In this document: piece after piece, positions 46,723-54,546 of the stretch | Layout of the letters: each line of letters opens with the position of its first letter | How positions within the stretch are numbered: the first letter of the stretch is position 1 | Assembly (NCBI RefSeq): GCF_007725405.1 | Contig: NZ_CP042163.1 | Coordinates: forward strand, 3,968,001 to 4,032,000 | Length of the DNA: 64,000 nt | From: Shouchella miscanthi | GTDB taxonomy: Bacteria > Bacillota > Bacilli > Bacillales > Bacillaceae_D | Direction: 5' to 3' | The notes under the pieces: generated by a model | Told to the model about the DNA's origin: nothing | Databases searched by the model: none | The model's input: the letters and a program-made list of their open reading frames with translations, nothing else | Made by a program: the position numbers and the translations under genes

Positions 46723-47516
46723 TATGCACGATCTTTTTCAACATCTTCTTTATTCAAATTCGGACGTACAATAATGAAGTAGGTTTGAACAATCATAAAG
46801 ATGTTACCAATTACCCAGTAAAGCGCTAATGCTGATGGTAATGTTAATCCGGCAATGATAATCATCACAGGCATAATCCACAGCATAATGTTCATTGGAT
46901 TTGGCATTCCTTCACCTAACGGATTAGCAGGCATTTGACTCATCGACATTTTGAATTGAACAAAAGTCGTTATACCAGCAATAAACGGAAGCACTGGGTC
47001 CATTTGTCCGAGATTAAACCAAAGGAAATCACTTTCAGGTCCTTGCCCAATCGCTTCCGTTCGCATTATCGCAAAATAAAGCGCCATAACAATTGGAATT
47101 TGCACAAGTGCAGGTAAACAACCAGCGGCTGGATTAACGCCATGCTTTTGGTACATACCAATCATTTCTGACTGCACTTCTCGTTGTTTCTCGGGGTTCC
47201 CCTGTGCTTTTTTCATGCGCTCTTGAATTTCCTGCATTTCAGGTCTTAACGCCTGCATCGCTCGAGAACTCTTTTGTGATTTTAACGCAAGTGGCAAGAT
47301 CAGCAAACGAATCAGGATTGTTACAATGACAATCCCCCAGCCAAAATGACCTCCCGTCAAATCAGAGAAGAATTGAATTAAGAATGACATTGGATAGACG
47401 AAAAATGAGTTCCAAAAGCCTTCAGAGTCAGCCGTTATAGGCTCGTCTATTCCACAGGCAGCTAGCACCACTGCCATAAAAAGTAAGCTTGTTGTTAAAA
47501 GAATTTTTCTTTTCAT
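46722..47516 (-). CDS. yidC: YidC/Oxa1-family membrane protein insertase (lipoprotein)
   Basis: A 264-residue Oxa1-family insertase. A lipoprotein signal ([11 protein letters not shown], lipobox Cys21) precedes five membrane segments. The hydrophilic groove Arg70 in [15 protein letters not shown] and the conserved cytoplasmic hairpin ([20 protein letters not shown]) are present, as is [19 protein letters not shown]. It is neither at the rnpA locus near oriC (spoIIIJ) nor in the yqjG neighbourhood, so it is likely an inducible second copy. Its AAAGGAGG Shine-Dalgarno is 14 bases before the ATG, which is long, and half of it lies in a hairpin with the end of the leader ORF at 47561-47821. Confidence 0.95.
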   Translation of the reverse strand: MKRKILLTTSLLFMAVVLAACGIDEPITADSEGFWNSFFVYPMSFLIQFFSDLTGGHFGWGIVIVTILIRLLILPLALKSQKSSRAMQALRPEMQEIQERMKKAQGNPEKQREVQSEMIGMYQKHGVNPAAGCLPALVQIPIVMALYFAIMRTEAIGQGPESDFLWFNLGQMDPVLPFIAGITTFVQFKMSMSQMPANPLGEGMPNPMNIMLWIMPVMIIIAGLTLPSALALYWVIGNIFMIVQTYFIIVRPNLNKEDVEKDRA

Positions 47517-47534
47517 ACGTTTCTCTATTTCCTC

Positions 47535-47573
47535 CTTTGTTGTCTCACATCGCTGTTTCTTTAGACAACAAAG
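47535..47573 (-). promoter_or_regulatory. Hairpin masking the yidC Shine-Dalgarno
   Basis: Minus strand: arm CTTTGTTGTCT (47573-47563), 17-base loop, arm AGACAACAAAG (47545-47535), a perfect 11-bp stem. The first arm encodes the last codons (Phe-Val-Val) and the first base of the stop codon of the leader ORF. The second arm contains the AAAG of the yidC Shine-Dalgarno (47531-47538). No T-run follows, so it is not a terminator. A ribosome halted on the last codons of the leader would open it. Confidence 0.75.
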
Positions 47574-47821
47574 TACAGTTCATCGTCATCTTGACAGCTC
47601 TTATCTCGAAAGTACGGAATCTTCGGGCGTACGCGAGTAGTAACTGGCGACGGAGGAAGATCAATGATTCTTCCTGTATTTAACGTTTTACGAACAGGAC
47701 GTTTCATCTTCACATGCATTCTGTGGAGCTTAATATTTTCATATGCTAAACAAGCAAGAATAGGAAGCAATATACCAACATGAATCCATATAAACGATAG
47801 CTCTAGAAATAAATCAATCAT
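47561..47821 (-). CDS. Candidate ribosome-arrest leader peptide upstream of yidC
   Basis: An 86-residue ORF with AGGAGGTGA just before the ATG, so it is certainly well translated. The first residues are acidic ([10 protein letters not shown]), then comes one membrane segment ([17 protein letters not shown], ~11-27), a strongly basic part ([15 protein letters not shown]) and a tail [20 protein letters not shown] ending YFVV. By the positive-inside rule the N-terminus would face out, an insertion type that depends on YidC. MifM of B. subtilis has the same design: N-terminal membrane segment, stalling in an acidic stretch near the C-terminus, and a hairpin over the insertase gene's ribosome site. 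There is no clear sequence identity to MifM. Role inferred from architecture only; that it is a real gene is well supported. Confidence 0.75.
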   Translation of the reverse strand: MIDLFLELSFIWIHVGILLPILACLAYENIKLHRMHVKMKRPVRKTLNTGRIIDLPPSPVTTRVRPKIPYFRDKSCQDDDELYFVV

Positions 47822-47860
47822 CCTCCATCACCTCCTCCGATACCTTTTCACAATATTCCC

Positions 47861-47889
47861 ATCTTACCATACTCACTGAGCAAGAACAA
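47861..47889 (-). promoter_or_regulatory. Promoter of the leader-yidC unit
   Basis: Minus strand: -35 TTGTTC (47884-47889), 17-base spacer, -10 TAAGAT (47861-47866), preceded by TGG as an extended element. It lies in the gap after yhaP, so leader and yidC form their own transcript. Confidence 0.6.
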
Positions 47890-47905
47890 ATCCGTTTTCA
47901 TGTAT

Positions 47906-49159
47906 TTATTTTTCTTTTTTAGACATCGCAAGGGCTTGTTTAATATTTTTCTTAAAGGACAACTTTCCGTACATGAGCACGCCACCTTTGTATACACGTG
48001 CTGCAATAACATTGATAATAATTGCGCTTATGACCATGATGGCAATTAACAACGCAATTTCAACTGGAGCAATTGAACCAACGCCCACACGTAAAATTAA
48101 CAGTTGAGGTGTAAAAAATGGAATGTACGAGGCCACCGTAACAAAAGGAGCATCTGGTGAACCTTGACTGAATGACACAATAAAAAATCCAATCAATGCA
48201 AGGAAAATTAACGGCTGTACAGACTGATTAACCTCTTCCGTTCGACTGACAAGAGCGCCAAGCATAGCGGCAATCCCACCAAAAATAAAGTAGCCAAGAA
48301 CAATCGATACAATCCCATAACCAATAAGTGTTAAATCAATCACATCAGATGATAGAAACTCTGTAAGGTTTTCACCAGCAATCGTCATACCAATAACAAA
48401 CGCAACAAGCAACGTAAGCAAGTTTACGACACCAGCAAGGGCAATTCCTGTTAATTTACCAAACATCTGGACAACTGGATTGACACTTGAAACGAGTAGT
48501 TCCATCACTCGAGACGATTTCTCTGTAGCAACCTCTGTTGCAATCATTGTGCTAAAAAGAATAACAATAAAGAAAATCACATACGTAATCCCGAAGACGG
48601 TAAAAAAGGAAGCCGCGCTTTCTTCTTCACTTTCTACTGCTTCGCCCTCTTCTATTGAAAGCTGTTCAAAGGCAATCGGCTGATAAACAGCAGCAAGTTG
48701 CTCTTCGTCAATATCTAGCTCACTCGTCAACACACCTTCTTTTAATCGCTGGATCTGCTGTTCAACATCCATAGCCACTGTAGTAGAATCATTATATAAA
48801 GAAACATTTAACGAATCAGTTGTACCTGTTAGTTGCACGACCCCATCATATGTACCTTCCTCAGCTTCATTTAAAGCGTCTTCTAGAGATTGATTATCCA
48901 TTAGCACAAAGGTTGTCTCTTCATCAAGTTCGCTCGGTGCTGTTAAACTTTGTGCGATAATACCTGCATCTTCGCTATCATCCACGACTGCGATCTTCGT
49001 AGCGCTATCGCCATCTCCATCCGAAAATAAATCTATAATAGTTGTAATATTCGTTAAGCCAATAATAAGAAGCATCATAAATGCCGATGATATTAAAAAT
49101 GATTTCGTGCGGATTTTTGCGCTTAATGTATGTGCGACAATTGTACCGAAATTATTCAT
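47906..49159 (-). CDS. yhaP: ABC transporter permease, YhaP/NatB-like
   Basis: A 417-residue membrane protein, close to the length of B. subtilis YhaP. One N-terminal helix (SFLISSAFMMLLIIGLT), a large extracellular domain (~residues 45-170, acidic) and five to six C-terminal helices follow the ABC-2 type layout, with the conserved TEVATEKSSRVMELLVSSVNP. It pairs with the ATPase gene just upstream. NatAB exports sodium; YhaQP is similar, so Na+ efflux is possible here. The start at 49159 (AGGAGG at 8 bases) lies inside the end of yhaQ, overlapping 8 bases. Confidence 0.88.
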   Translation of the reverse strand: MNNFGTIVAHTLSAKIRTKSFLISSAFMMLLIIGLTNITTIIDLFSDGDGDSATKIAVVDDSEDAGIIAQSLTAPSELDEETTFVLMDNQSLEDALNEAEEGTYDGVVQLTGTTDSLNVSLYNDSTTVAMDVEQQIQRLKEGVLTSELDIDEEQLAAVYQPIAFEQLSIEEGEAVESEEESAASFFTVFGITYVIFFIVILFSTMIATEVATEKSSRVMELLVSSVNPVVQMFGKLTGIALAGVVNLLTLLVAFVIGMTIAGENLTEFLSSDVIDLTLIGYGIVSIVLGYFIFGGIAAMLGALVSRTEEVNQSVQPLIFLALIGFFIVSFSQGSPDAPFVTVASYIPFFTPQLLILRVGVGSIAPVEIALLIAIMVISAIIINVIAARVYKGGVLMYGKLSFKKNIKQALAMSKKEK

Positions 49160-50054
49160 TTGCATCTCCTCCTACTTTGTCGATAAAGATATCGTGTAAG
49201 CTTGGTTCTTCCACTTCAAACTTACGGACAAACCCTTTGTCGGCTAGAGTGTTAAAAATCTCTTTCGCCGCGTCTTCATTCTCGACTTGAATTTTTACAC
49301 CATTCTTCGTTTCCGTATAGTGGGTGACCTGGTGCTGGTCTTTTAAGAAACTCAAATCATAATCAGCAGAAATGGAAACGGTTTTAATACCGTATCCGCG
49401 TTTAATTTCGGTTAGATTTCCTTGCAGAACGGCTTTTCCACGTTTTAACATAATAATGTCTTCACACATCTCTTCTACATTATTCATTTGATGGCTAGAG
49501 AACACAATGGTTGTTCCTTGATCTTGAATATGTCGCACTGCTGCTTTCAACATATCCGAATTTACTGGATCGAGACCACTGAATGGTTCATCTAATATGA
49601 GCAATTCCGGCTTATGTAAGACAGCTGCGATAAACTGAATCTTTTGCTGATTTCCTTTAGAAAGCTCTTCTACCTTCTTTGTTTCATATTCCGTCACTTT
49701 AAAACGTTCTAGCCATGAACGCATTTCATCAATAATGACATTCTTTTTCATTCCTTTTAGCTTTCCTAAATAAATCAGTTGGTCTCTAACTGTAAGCTTA
49801 GGATAGAGCCCTCTTTCTTCTGGCAAATAGCCAATAAGATTTGTGTACTTGTACGAAAGCTTTTGTCCGTTCCATGTCACCGTTCCGTTTGATGGTTCTA
49901 ATAGACCAATAATCATTCGAAACGTCGTTGTTTTACCTGCGCCGTTTGCCCCGAGCATGCCAAACATTTGCCCTTTTTCTACGCTTACTGAAATACCATC
50001 CACTGCTGTATGATTTCCAAACTGTTTTTCTACGTTATCAATAATTAACGTCAT
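49152..50054 (-). CDS. yhaQ: ABC transporter ATP-binding protein, YhaQ/NatA-like
   Basis: A 300-residue ATPase subunit. Walker A GANGAGKTTTFRMI, Q-loop region NLIGYLPEERGLYPKL, signature LSKGNQQKIQF, Walker B LLILDEPFSGLDP and the switch His in FSSHQMNN are intact. The C-terminal ~80 residues form the extra domain typical of NatA/YhaQ. It forms an exporter with the overlapping permease gene. GGAGATGA precedes the ATG. Confidence 0.92.
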   Translation of the reverse strand: MTLIIDNVEKQFGNHTAVDGISVSVEKGQMFGMLGANGAGKTTTFRMIIGLLEPSNGTVTWNGQKLSYKYTNLIGYLPEERGLYPKLTVRDQLIYLGKLKGMKKNVIIDEMRSWLERFKVTEYETKKVEELSKGNQQKIQFIAAVLHKPELLILDEPFSGLDPVNSDMLKAAVRHIQDQGTTIVFSSHQMNNVEEMCEDIIMLKRGKAVLQGNLTEIKRGYGIKTVSISADYDLSFLKDQHQVTHYTETKNGVKIQVENEDAAKEIFNTLADKGFVRKFEVEEPSLHDIFIDKVGGDANE

Positions 50055-50401
50055 TCAGGTCATCTCCTTCTATTTTTAATTCAGCTATTCACCACATAAA
50101 CGGCTATCGTTTATCAGCCTTCTTTTGTTATTACGGTTCATTTCCCATATAGGTTTCACTCTTTTAGTATCACTCCTTATTAACACTGCAATTGAAGATG
50201 GTCATTTTGGCTTAAAAAATGAATTAGCCCTCTCTATTTTACAGACTATTCTTCTTTTTTTCTATCTTAATTCATTTTTGATCTTTTAACGAGTAGACAT
50301 ATTTGTAACCCTTTATTCATATGATGGAACGAACCTATATGTGGTTTAACTCGACTTCCACTAACGAACAACGTCAGTCTATCTTTGCGGAGGTGTAAGG
50401 A
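50055..50401. other. Noncoding gap between yhaQ and cwlJ
   Basis: 347 bases without a gene. It contains an inverted repeat AAAAATGAATTA (50215-50226) / TAATTCATTTTT (50268-50279) with a 41-base pyrimidine-rich loop, and the sigma-E promoter of cwlJ. I see nothing else. Confidence 0.6.
50297..50325 (+). promoter_or_regulatory. Sigma-E promoter of cwlJ-gerQ
   Basis: -35 ACATATT (50297-50303), 14-base spacer, -10 CATATGAT (50318-50325). It agrees with the sigma-E consensus (ATATT, 14, CATACANT), and cwlJ is sigma-E-dependent in B. subtilis. Confidence 0.7.
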
Positions 50402-50833
50402 ATGGCCGTTATAAAAGCAAATTCCAGTGACATTGATGTGTTAGCACGATTAATGCGGGCAGAAGCAGAAGGAGAAGGAGAAGAGGGTATGCTCATGGCG
50501 GGGAACGTCATGGTGAACCGTACAAGAGTGAGATGTTTAGACTTTGGAGGAGTTAATAGCATTCCCGACATGGCTTATCAGTCCCCAGGTGGTTTTGAAG
50601 CTGTTCAAAAAAGCTATTTTTATCAGCGAGCTCGTGAGCGAGATAGACGTTTGGCGAGAAGGGTTATTAATGGCGAGCGGTTCTATCCAGCTGAATTTGC
50701 TTTATGGTTCTTCCGTCCAGACGGCCCTTGTCCAGCCGAATGGTGGGGACAGTGGAACACGGGGCGTTACAAAGCACACTGCTTTTATCAACCAACACCA
50801 GCTGAATGCGAAGAAGTCTTTAATACGTTTTAA
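50402..50833 (+). CDS. cwlJ: Spore cortex-lytic enzyme CwlJ
   Basis: A 143-residue cell wall hydrolase of the SleB/CwlJ family without signal peptide, made in the mother cell and placed at the spore coat, where it degrades cortex during calcium-dipicolinate-triggered germination. It has LARLMRAEAEGEGEEGM with the catalytic Glu21, GNVMVNRTRVRC and the C-terminal RYKAHCFYQPTPAEC. GCGGAGGTG precedes the ATG. It is 20 bases before gerQ, which is needed for its retention in the spore. Confidence 0.96.
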   Translation: MAVIKANSSDIDVLARLMRAEAEGEGEEGMLMAGNVMVNRTRVRCLDFGGVNSIPDMAYQSPGGFEAVQKSYFYQRARERDRRLARRVINGERFYPAEFALWFFRPDGPCPAEWWGQWNTGRYKAHCFYQPTPAECEEVFNTF

Positions 50834-50853
50834 GATAAAAAAGGAGTGATTAC

Positions 50854-51360
50854 ATGTACCAAAATCAGTGGCAAAATCAAGGCGGTCAACAAGGTCAAGG
50901 CAGCGGGCAGGAGCATCACCAAGGTCAGCCTATGCAAGGTCAGCCTATGCAAGGCCAACCCATGTATGGTCAGCAATCTATGCAACAGCAATCTCCTCAG
51001 CCTTACTTCTCCTCACAAAATTACCAGACTCCAGGCTTTGTTCAACAGCAAATGTCTGGTGTAGACGCAAGCATGTTGCCAATTGAGCAATCGTTTATTG
51101 AGAACATTTTGCGTTTAAACCGTGGCAAACTTGTAACGGTTCATCAGACATTTGAAGGCAATAGCGAATGGAATGCCCGAGTTTTTCGTGGGCGCATTGA
51201 AGAAGCTGGACGTGACCACATTATTATCGGCAATCCAGAAACAGGAGAGTATTATTTACTTTTAATGGTAAATTTAGATTTTATCACATTTGATGAGCCA
51301 ATTGACTATACATACCAATATGGGTATGAACCAAGTTTATCCCAATACTCACCTCGATAA
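50854..51360 (+). CDS. gerQ: Spore coat protein GerQ
   Basis: A 168-residue coat protein required for CwlJ localisation; in B. subtilis it is cross-linked by the transglutaminase Tgl. The N-terminal ~65 residues are Gln/Gly/Met-rich with an imperfect pentapeptide repeat (GQPMQ, 50929-50977). The C-terminal domain (~75-150) is conserved: LPIEQSFIENILRLNRGK, RVFRGRIEEAGRDHIII and YLLLMVNLDFITFDEPI. AAAAAGGAG precedes the ATG. The Gln residues of the repeat are natural Tgl targets. Confidence 0.95.
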   Translation: MYQNQWQNQGGQQGQGSGQEHHQGQPMQGQPMQGQPMYGQQSMQQQSPQPYFSSQNYQTPGFVQQQMSGVDASMLPIEQSFIENILRLNRGKLVTVHQTFEGNSEWNARVFRGRIEEAGRDHIIIGNPETGEYYLLLMVNLDFITFDEPIDYTYQYGYEPSLSQYSPR

Positions 51361-51364
51361 CACA

Positions 51365-51396
51365 AAACACCCCCTTCTACATTGAAGAGGGTGTTT
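51365..51396. terminator. Bidirectional terminator
   Basis: Thirteen-base arms (51365-51377 with 51384-51396) pair with one mismatch between convergent gerQ and ywdK. Confidence 0.8.
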
Positions 51397-51407
51397 CTGC
51401 TGCTTTA

Positions 51408-51782
51408 TTACAAGTGCCGCATAGCCGCAATCCCTAGCAATACCCAACCAACAATAAAAGCAAGTCCGCCAATAGGTGTAATGGCACCAAGCTTCGTTAT
51501 GCCGGTTAGCGCCATAACGTATAGGCTCCCTGAGAATAGGACAATACCAATTAAAAACGCCCAACCTGCTCCATGAACCATTTGATTGCCGAGCATTTTT
51601 AACGACAGTATTCCTACAAACAGTAAACCAATACCGTGAATCATATGATACTGTACGCCTGTCTGGTAATTTTTCAACATTCGCTCGCTAATGCGCCCTT
51701 CCAATCCGTGCGCGCCAAATGCACCAATTGCTACTGATAACGCCATGACAATCGCACCAATGAAGATAAATAATCTTCCCAT
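51408..51782 (-). CDS. ywdK: DUF423 membrane protein YwdK
   Basis: A 124-residue four-helix membrane protein of the DUF423 family. Conserved parts: AVAIGAFGAHGLEGR near the N-terminus, YHMIHGIGLLFVGIL in the middle, and GSLYVMALTGITKLGAITPIGG toward the end. Function unknown. In B. subtilis ywdK lies close to gerQ (ywdL), as here. GAAGGAGTG precedes the ATG. Confidence 0.88.
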   Translation of the reverse strand: MGRLFIFIGAIVMALSVAIGAFGAHGLEGRISERMLKNYQTGVQYHMIHGIGLLFVGILSLKMLGNQMVHGAGWAFLIGIVLFSGSLYVMALTGITKLGAITPIGGLAFIVGWVLLGIAAMRHL

Positions 51783-51890
51783 TTTCTAGCACTCCTTCAC
51801 ATTCAACACTTTTCACTCTTAAATCCCCATCCGTCGCCTTCCGTCAAGCCCCATGCTATGATAGGAAAAACGAAAAATGGAGGGAATGGT

Positions 51891-52496
51891 ATGATTCGCG
51901 TTCGTCCTTATACTGTAGCTGATTTCGATGGTTTATTACAAGTCCAAAAAGAAGCATTTCCACCACCTTATCCAGCGGAGCAACTCTGGAATAAAGACGA
52001 CATCTCAGCTCATGTTGACACCTTTCCAGAAGGGGCACTTCTTGCTGAATACAATAACATAATTGTTGGTTCGGCTACATCGCTATTAACAAATGCTGCT
52101 GACCGTTCTCATTCTTGGAGTGACATAAGTGATAACGGAACCATTCGACAAACCCATGACCCTAATGGTCAGACGTTGTATGGGATTGATTTATGTGTTC
52201 GCCCGACGTATCGAAAGCTCGGGGTTGCAAAAGCCCTTTATGATGCAAGAAAAGAAACCGTGCGAACGTTACAATTGCAACGCTATGCCGCTGGTAGTCG
52301 GTTACCAGGTTACCATCACTATGCACAAACATTAGCAATAGAAGAATACGTCGAACGCGTACAAGCTGGTAAGAGAACCGACCCTGTTCTTTCCTTTATG
52401 TTAAAACAAGGGTTAACCGTTGTTCGCATTGAAAAAGATTATTTACCTGACGAGGAATCACACCATTATGGTGTAATTGTTGAATGGCGGCCTTGA
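51891..52496 (+). CDS. GNAT-family acetyltransferase
   Basis: A 201-residue GNAT protein: VRPYTVADFDGLLQVQKEAFP at the N-terminus, the acetyl-CoA strand GIDLCVRPTYRKLGVAKALYDARKE in segments, and AAGSRLPGYHHYA with IEEYVERV. This last region is typical of the N-terminal domain found fused to a carbon-nitrogen hydrolase in other bacteria. Here it stands alone. Substrate unknown. The start at 51891 has GGAGGGAA upstream. Confidence 0.8.
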   Translation: MIRVRPYTVADFDGLLQVQKEAFPPPYPAEQLWNKDDISAHVDTFPEGALLAEYNNIIVGSATSLLTNAADRSHSWSDISDNGTIRQTHDPNGQTLYGIDLCVRPTYRKLGVAKALYDARKETVRTLQLQRYAAGSRLPGYHHYAQTLAIEEYVERVQAGKRTDPVLSFMLKQGLTVVRIEKDYLPDEESHHYGVIVEWRP

Positions 52497-52511
52497 ATAT
52501 CCTGTATATGT

Positions 52512-52553
52512 AAAAAAGGCGACCATCCACTTAAGGATAATCGCCTTTTTTCC
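52512..52553. terminator. Bidirectional terminator
   Basis: Eleven-bp perfect stem AAAAAAGGCGA/TCGCCTTTTTT between the convergent acetyltransferase gene and ywdI. Confidence 0.88.
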
Positions 52554-52565
52554 AATCAATCTTGT

Positions 52566-52859
52566 CTAAAAATCAAGCAAATTGCGTTTTTCTTCTCGTT
52601 CATCTGCTTCTGTCGTTGGTTGTTTAAGTACTGGTTTTTGTGGAGCCGGCTGCACAGGAGACTGCATAACTGGTTTTTGCGGTGCTGGTGCTTGCAGCGG
52701 TTCATCTACTTGCTGACTGCCCTTTATTACGTGACAGTAACTTTCAATAATGGAGGCTGCTTCTTTAACATCCACCCAATTGTCCCTGTTTGTCGCTCCC
52801 TTCATGTTCTCTATTTGTCGTTCCATTTGTTCAATGAGATGTTCAACTTTAATGAGCAT
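52566..52859 (-). CDS. ywdI: YwdI (DUF5327) protein
   Basis: A 97-residue protein of the YwdI/DUF5327 family. The N-terminal half is an amphipathic helical pair (MLIKVEHLIEQMERQIENM, then DVKEAASIIESYCHVI). The second half is a Pro/Gln-rich linker with an internal repeat (QAPAPQKPVMQ, QPAPQKPVLKQ) and ends RNLLDF. Function unknown. GAAAGGAGG precedes the ATG. It lies downstream of the amtB-DUF294-exonuclease genes. Confidence 0.82.
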   Translation of the reverse strand: MLIKVEHLIEQMERQIENMKGATNRDNWVDVKEAASIIESYCHVIKGSQQVDEPLQAPAPQKPVMQSPVQPAPQKPVLKQPTTEADEREEKRNLLDF

Positions 52860-52923
52860 AGTGTCCTCCTTTCGAACACAGCTCTATGATAGCATGCTTC
52901 AACCGTTCAATGCGAGAGTGTGG

Positions 52924-53637
52924 CTACTTTTTAGCAGCAAGCGCTTTGTATAAGTCAGATAGAGTTGAGTAGCCAGCATGATCGGCAACCACTAGGTGCT
53001 TCACCCATAATTGAGCGGCCATATGCGCATCTGCAAGAGCATGATGACGATTCCCTACTACAATATCGTACGCATGACACCACTCTTCTAACTGTTCAAA
53101 CGACTGATGTGCTGCTGTAAGCTGCGTCAAAAAGGATGTATCAATTAATCGATGTGTGAACGTTCGACCGAGTTCATGCCATGTAGCATGCCGCATAAAT
53201 CGTCGCTCATGGGCAGCATGGTGAGCAATAAGGGTTGATGAACCAACAAACTGGTAAAATGCCAATAAAACGTCCTTTAACGCCTCTGATTGTTCTAACT
53301 CTGCCGTAGTTAACCCGGTTAGTTGTAAAATTTCTGCAGATGGGGTCCGTTTTGGCTTAATCGTTTTATAGAAATGGTCATGTAAGATTGAAGAACCTTT
53401 AATTTTCACTGCTCCGATTGAAAGAATCGAATCACCATAATCTGGCTGAAATCCACTTGTCTCTAGGTCAAAAACAACCATTGGTAGTTCATGTAGCGGT
53501 TCATCCAGCACATCCTTTTGCGCTTCCTTTTGATAATGACGAAAGCGCGCCATTTGACTTGCTTGATCGGAGTTTGAGGACGAAACACCTGAAGTAAATC
53601 GTGCCGAAATTTGCCGCATGATTGTCATTAAGTTCAT
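52924..53637 (-). CDS. DnaQ-family 3'-5' exonuclease
   Basis: A 237-residue DEDDh exonuclease related to DNA polymerase III epsilon. Exo I is MVVFDLETSGFQ, Exo II contains LIAHHAAHERRF and Exo III ends HHALADAHMAAQLW. The N-terminal ~45 residues are an extra basic stretch. It follows a DUF294 nucleotidyltransferase-like gene after 12 bases; such exonuclease plus nucleotidyltransferase pairs are common in bacteria, usually next to a transporter. The cellular substrate is unknown. It is not the replicative proofreading subunit (PolC has its own). Confidence 0.85.
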   Translation of the reverse strand: MNLMTIMRQISARFTSGVSSSNSDQASQMARFRHYQKEAQKDVLDEPLHELPMVVFDLETSGFQPDYGDSILSIGAVKIKGSSILHDHFYKTIKPKRTPSAEILQLTGLTTAELEQSEALKDVLLAFYQFVGSSTLIAHHAAHERRFMRHATWHELGRTFTHRLIDTSFLTQLTAAHQSFEQLEEWCHAYDIVVGNRHHALADAHMAAQLWVKHLVVADHAGYSTLSDLYKALAAKK

Positions 53638-53649
53638 CGTACCACACGC

Positions 53650-54546
53650 CTATTCATGACTTTGTTGAATGCCCCGATAAAACGATCGCCCTTCTCGAAT
53701 ACATGCTTTAAGAAATTTCCGCTCCTCTTTTGTAAGGTTATTCGGAAAAACATGTGTAAATGTTCCATGATTCTCTCCCCATAGCACACGTTTATTTTGA
53801 ATCTCTAAAAAAGATGCCATTACATGTTGTTCGCTTGTCATAAATGCACTTTGCTGCATACGCGCCCATGTCGATGCCGATTCAATACCTTCCTGCAATG
53901 CAAGTAATCGCATCCCATTCACATAAGGAAAAAGCACCTGTTCTTTTAAATTGATCGTCCCTTGATACTCACCATAGTTATCTTCCAGCAATTGACCAAA
54001 CCCATTCAAACCCTTAGGGATTCTACCTGTATTTTCCGTAAAGCGACTCATCGGAATGTGCCCTTTTCTTATCTCAAAAAAGAGACGTTGCTTTAGGCGC
54101 TTGAGCCACTGATCATCACCTAACACAGTCCTAGCATCAAAGAACGTTAACAAATAGCGGACATGCTCAAATTGATTCTCTTTTATCCAAAAGTTAAGTT
54201 GTTCATTCCACTCCTCATAGGATCGACACCAGCCCTTATTTGAGGCCATAACCCCTCCTGTACACCGTTCGTATCCCTTATCTTCCAGTGCTTTAACGAT
54301 CTCCTCTCCTAAAAAGAGAAAATATCGTTGACACGCTTCTTCCCCGTCGTAAATGATGCCGTGATCTTGATCTGTTTGATAAAGCTGTTCCTCTCTTCCT
54401 GCACTACCCATAAAGAAAAACGCAAAGGGAGCAGGGATTTCTCCCAGCTCCTTAATCGTTTTATCTAAAGCAACTTGCACAGCATCGTTACGTCGCTGTT
54501 CTTGCTCACATAACCGCTGCTTCATTAATTCTGACATCTCCACCAT
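53650..54546 (-). CDS. DUF294 nucleotidyltransferase-like protein
   Basis: A 298-residue cytosolic protein. The nucleotidyltransferase signature FFMGSAGREEQLYQTDQDHG near residue 45 matches the GlnD-like DUF294 domain (GS-x-GR-x-E-Q-x3-TDQD). The C-terminal half fits the DUF294_C helical domain (around FGQLLEDNYGEYQGTINLKE). CBS and cNMP domains found in many relatives are missing. Its ATG overlaps the amtB stop by one base (TAATG), giving translational coupling. By resemblance to GlnD it may nucleotidylylate a regulator, but no PII gene is present nearby. Inferred, untested. Confidence 0.82.
   Translation of the reverse strand: MVEMSELMKQRLCEQEQRRNDAVQVALDKTIKELGEIPAPFAFFFMGSAGREEQLYQTDQDHGIIYDGEEACQRYFLFLGEEIVKALEDKGYERCTGGVMASNKGWCRSYEEWNEQLNFWIKENQFEHVRYLLTFFDARTVLGDDQWLKRLKQRLFFEIRKGHIPMSRFTENTGRIPKGLNGFGQLLEDNYGEYQGTINLKEQVLFPYVNGMRLLALQEGIESASTWARMQQSAFMTSEQHVMASFLEIQNKRVLWGENHGTFTHVFPNNLTKEERKFLKACIREGRSFYRGIQQSHE

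Noticed and set aside
47535-47573. Intrinsic terminator of the leader ORF
   Set aside because: The stem is followed by AGGAGGAAATAG on the minus strand, with no T-run; masking of the ribosome site explains it better.
50929-50977. CRISPR-like short repeats
   Set aside because: They are in-frame repeats of gerQ without spacers.
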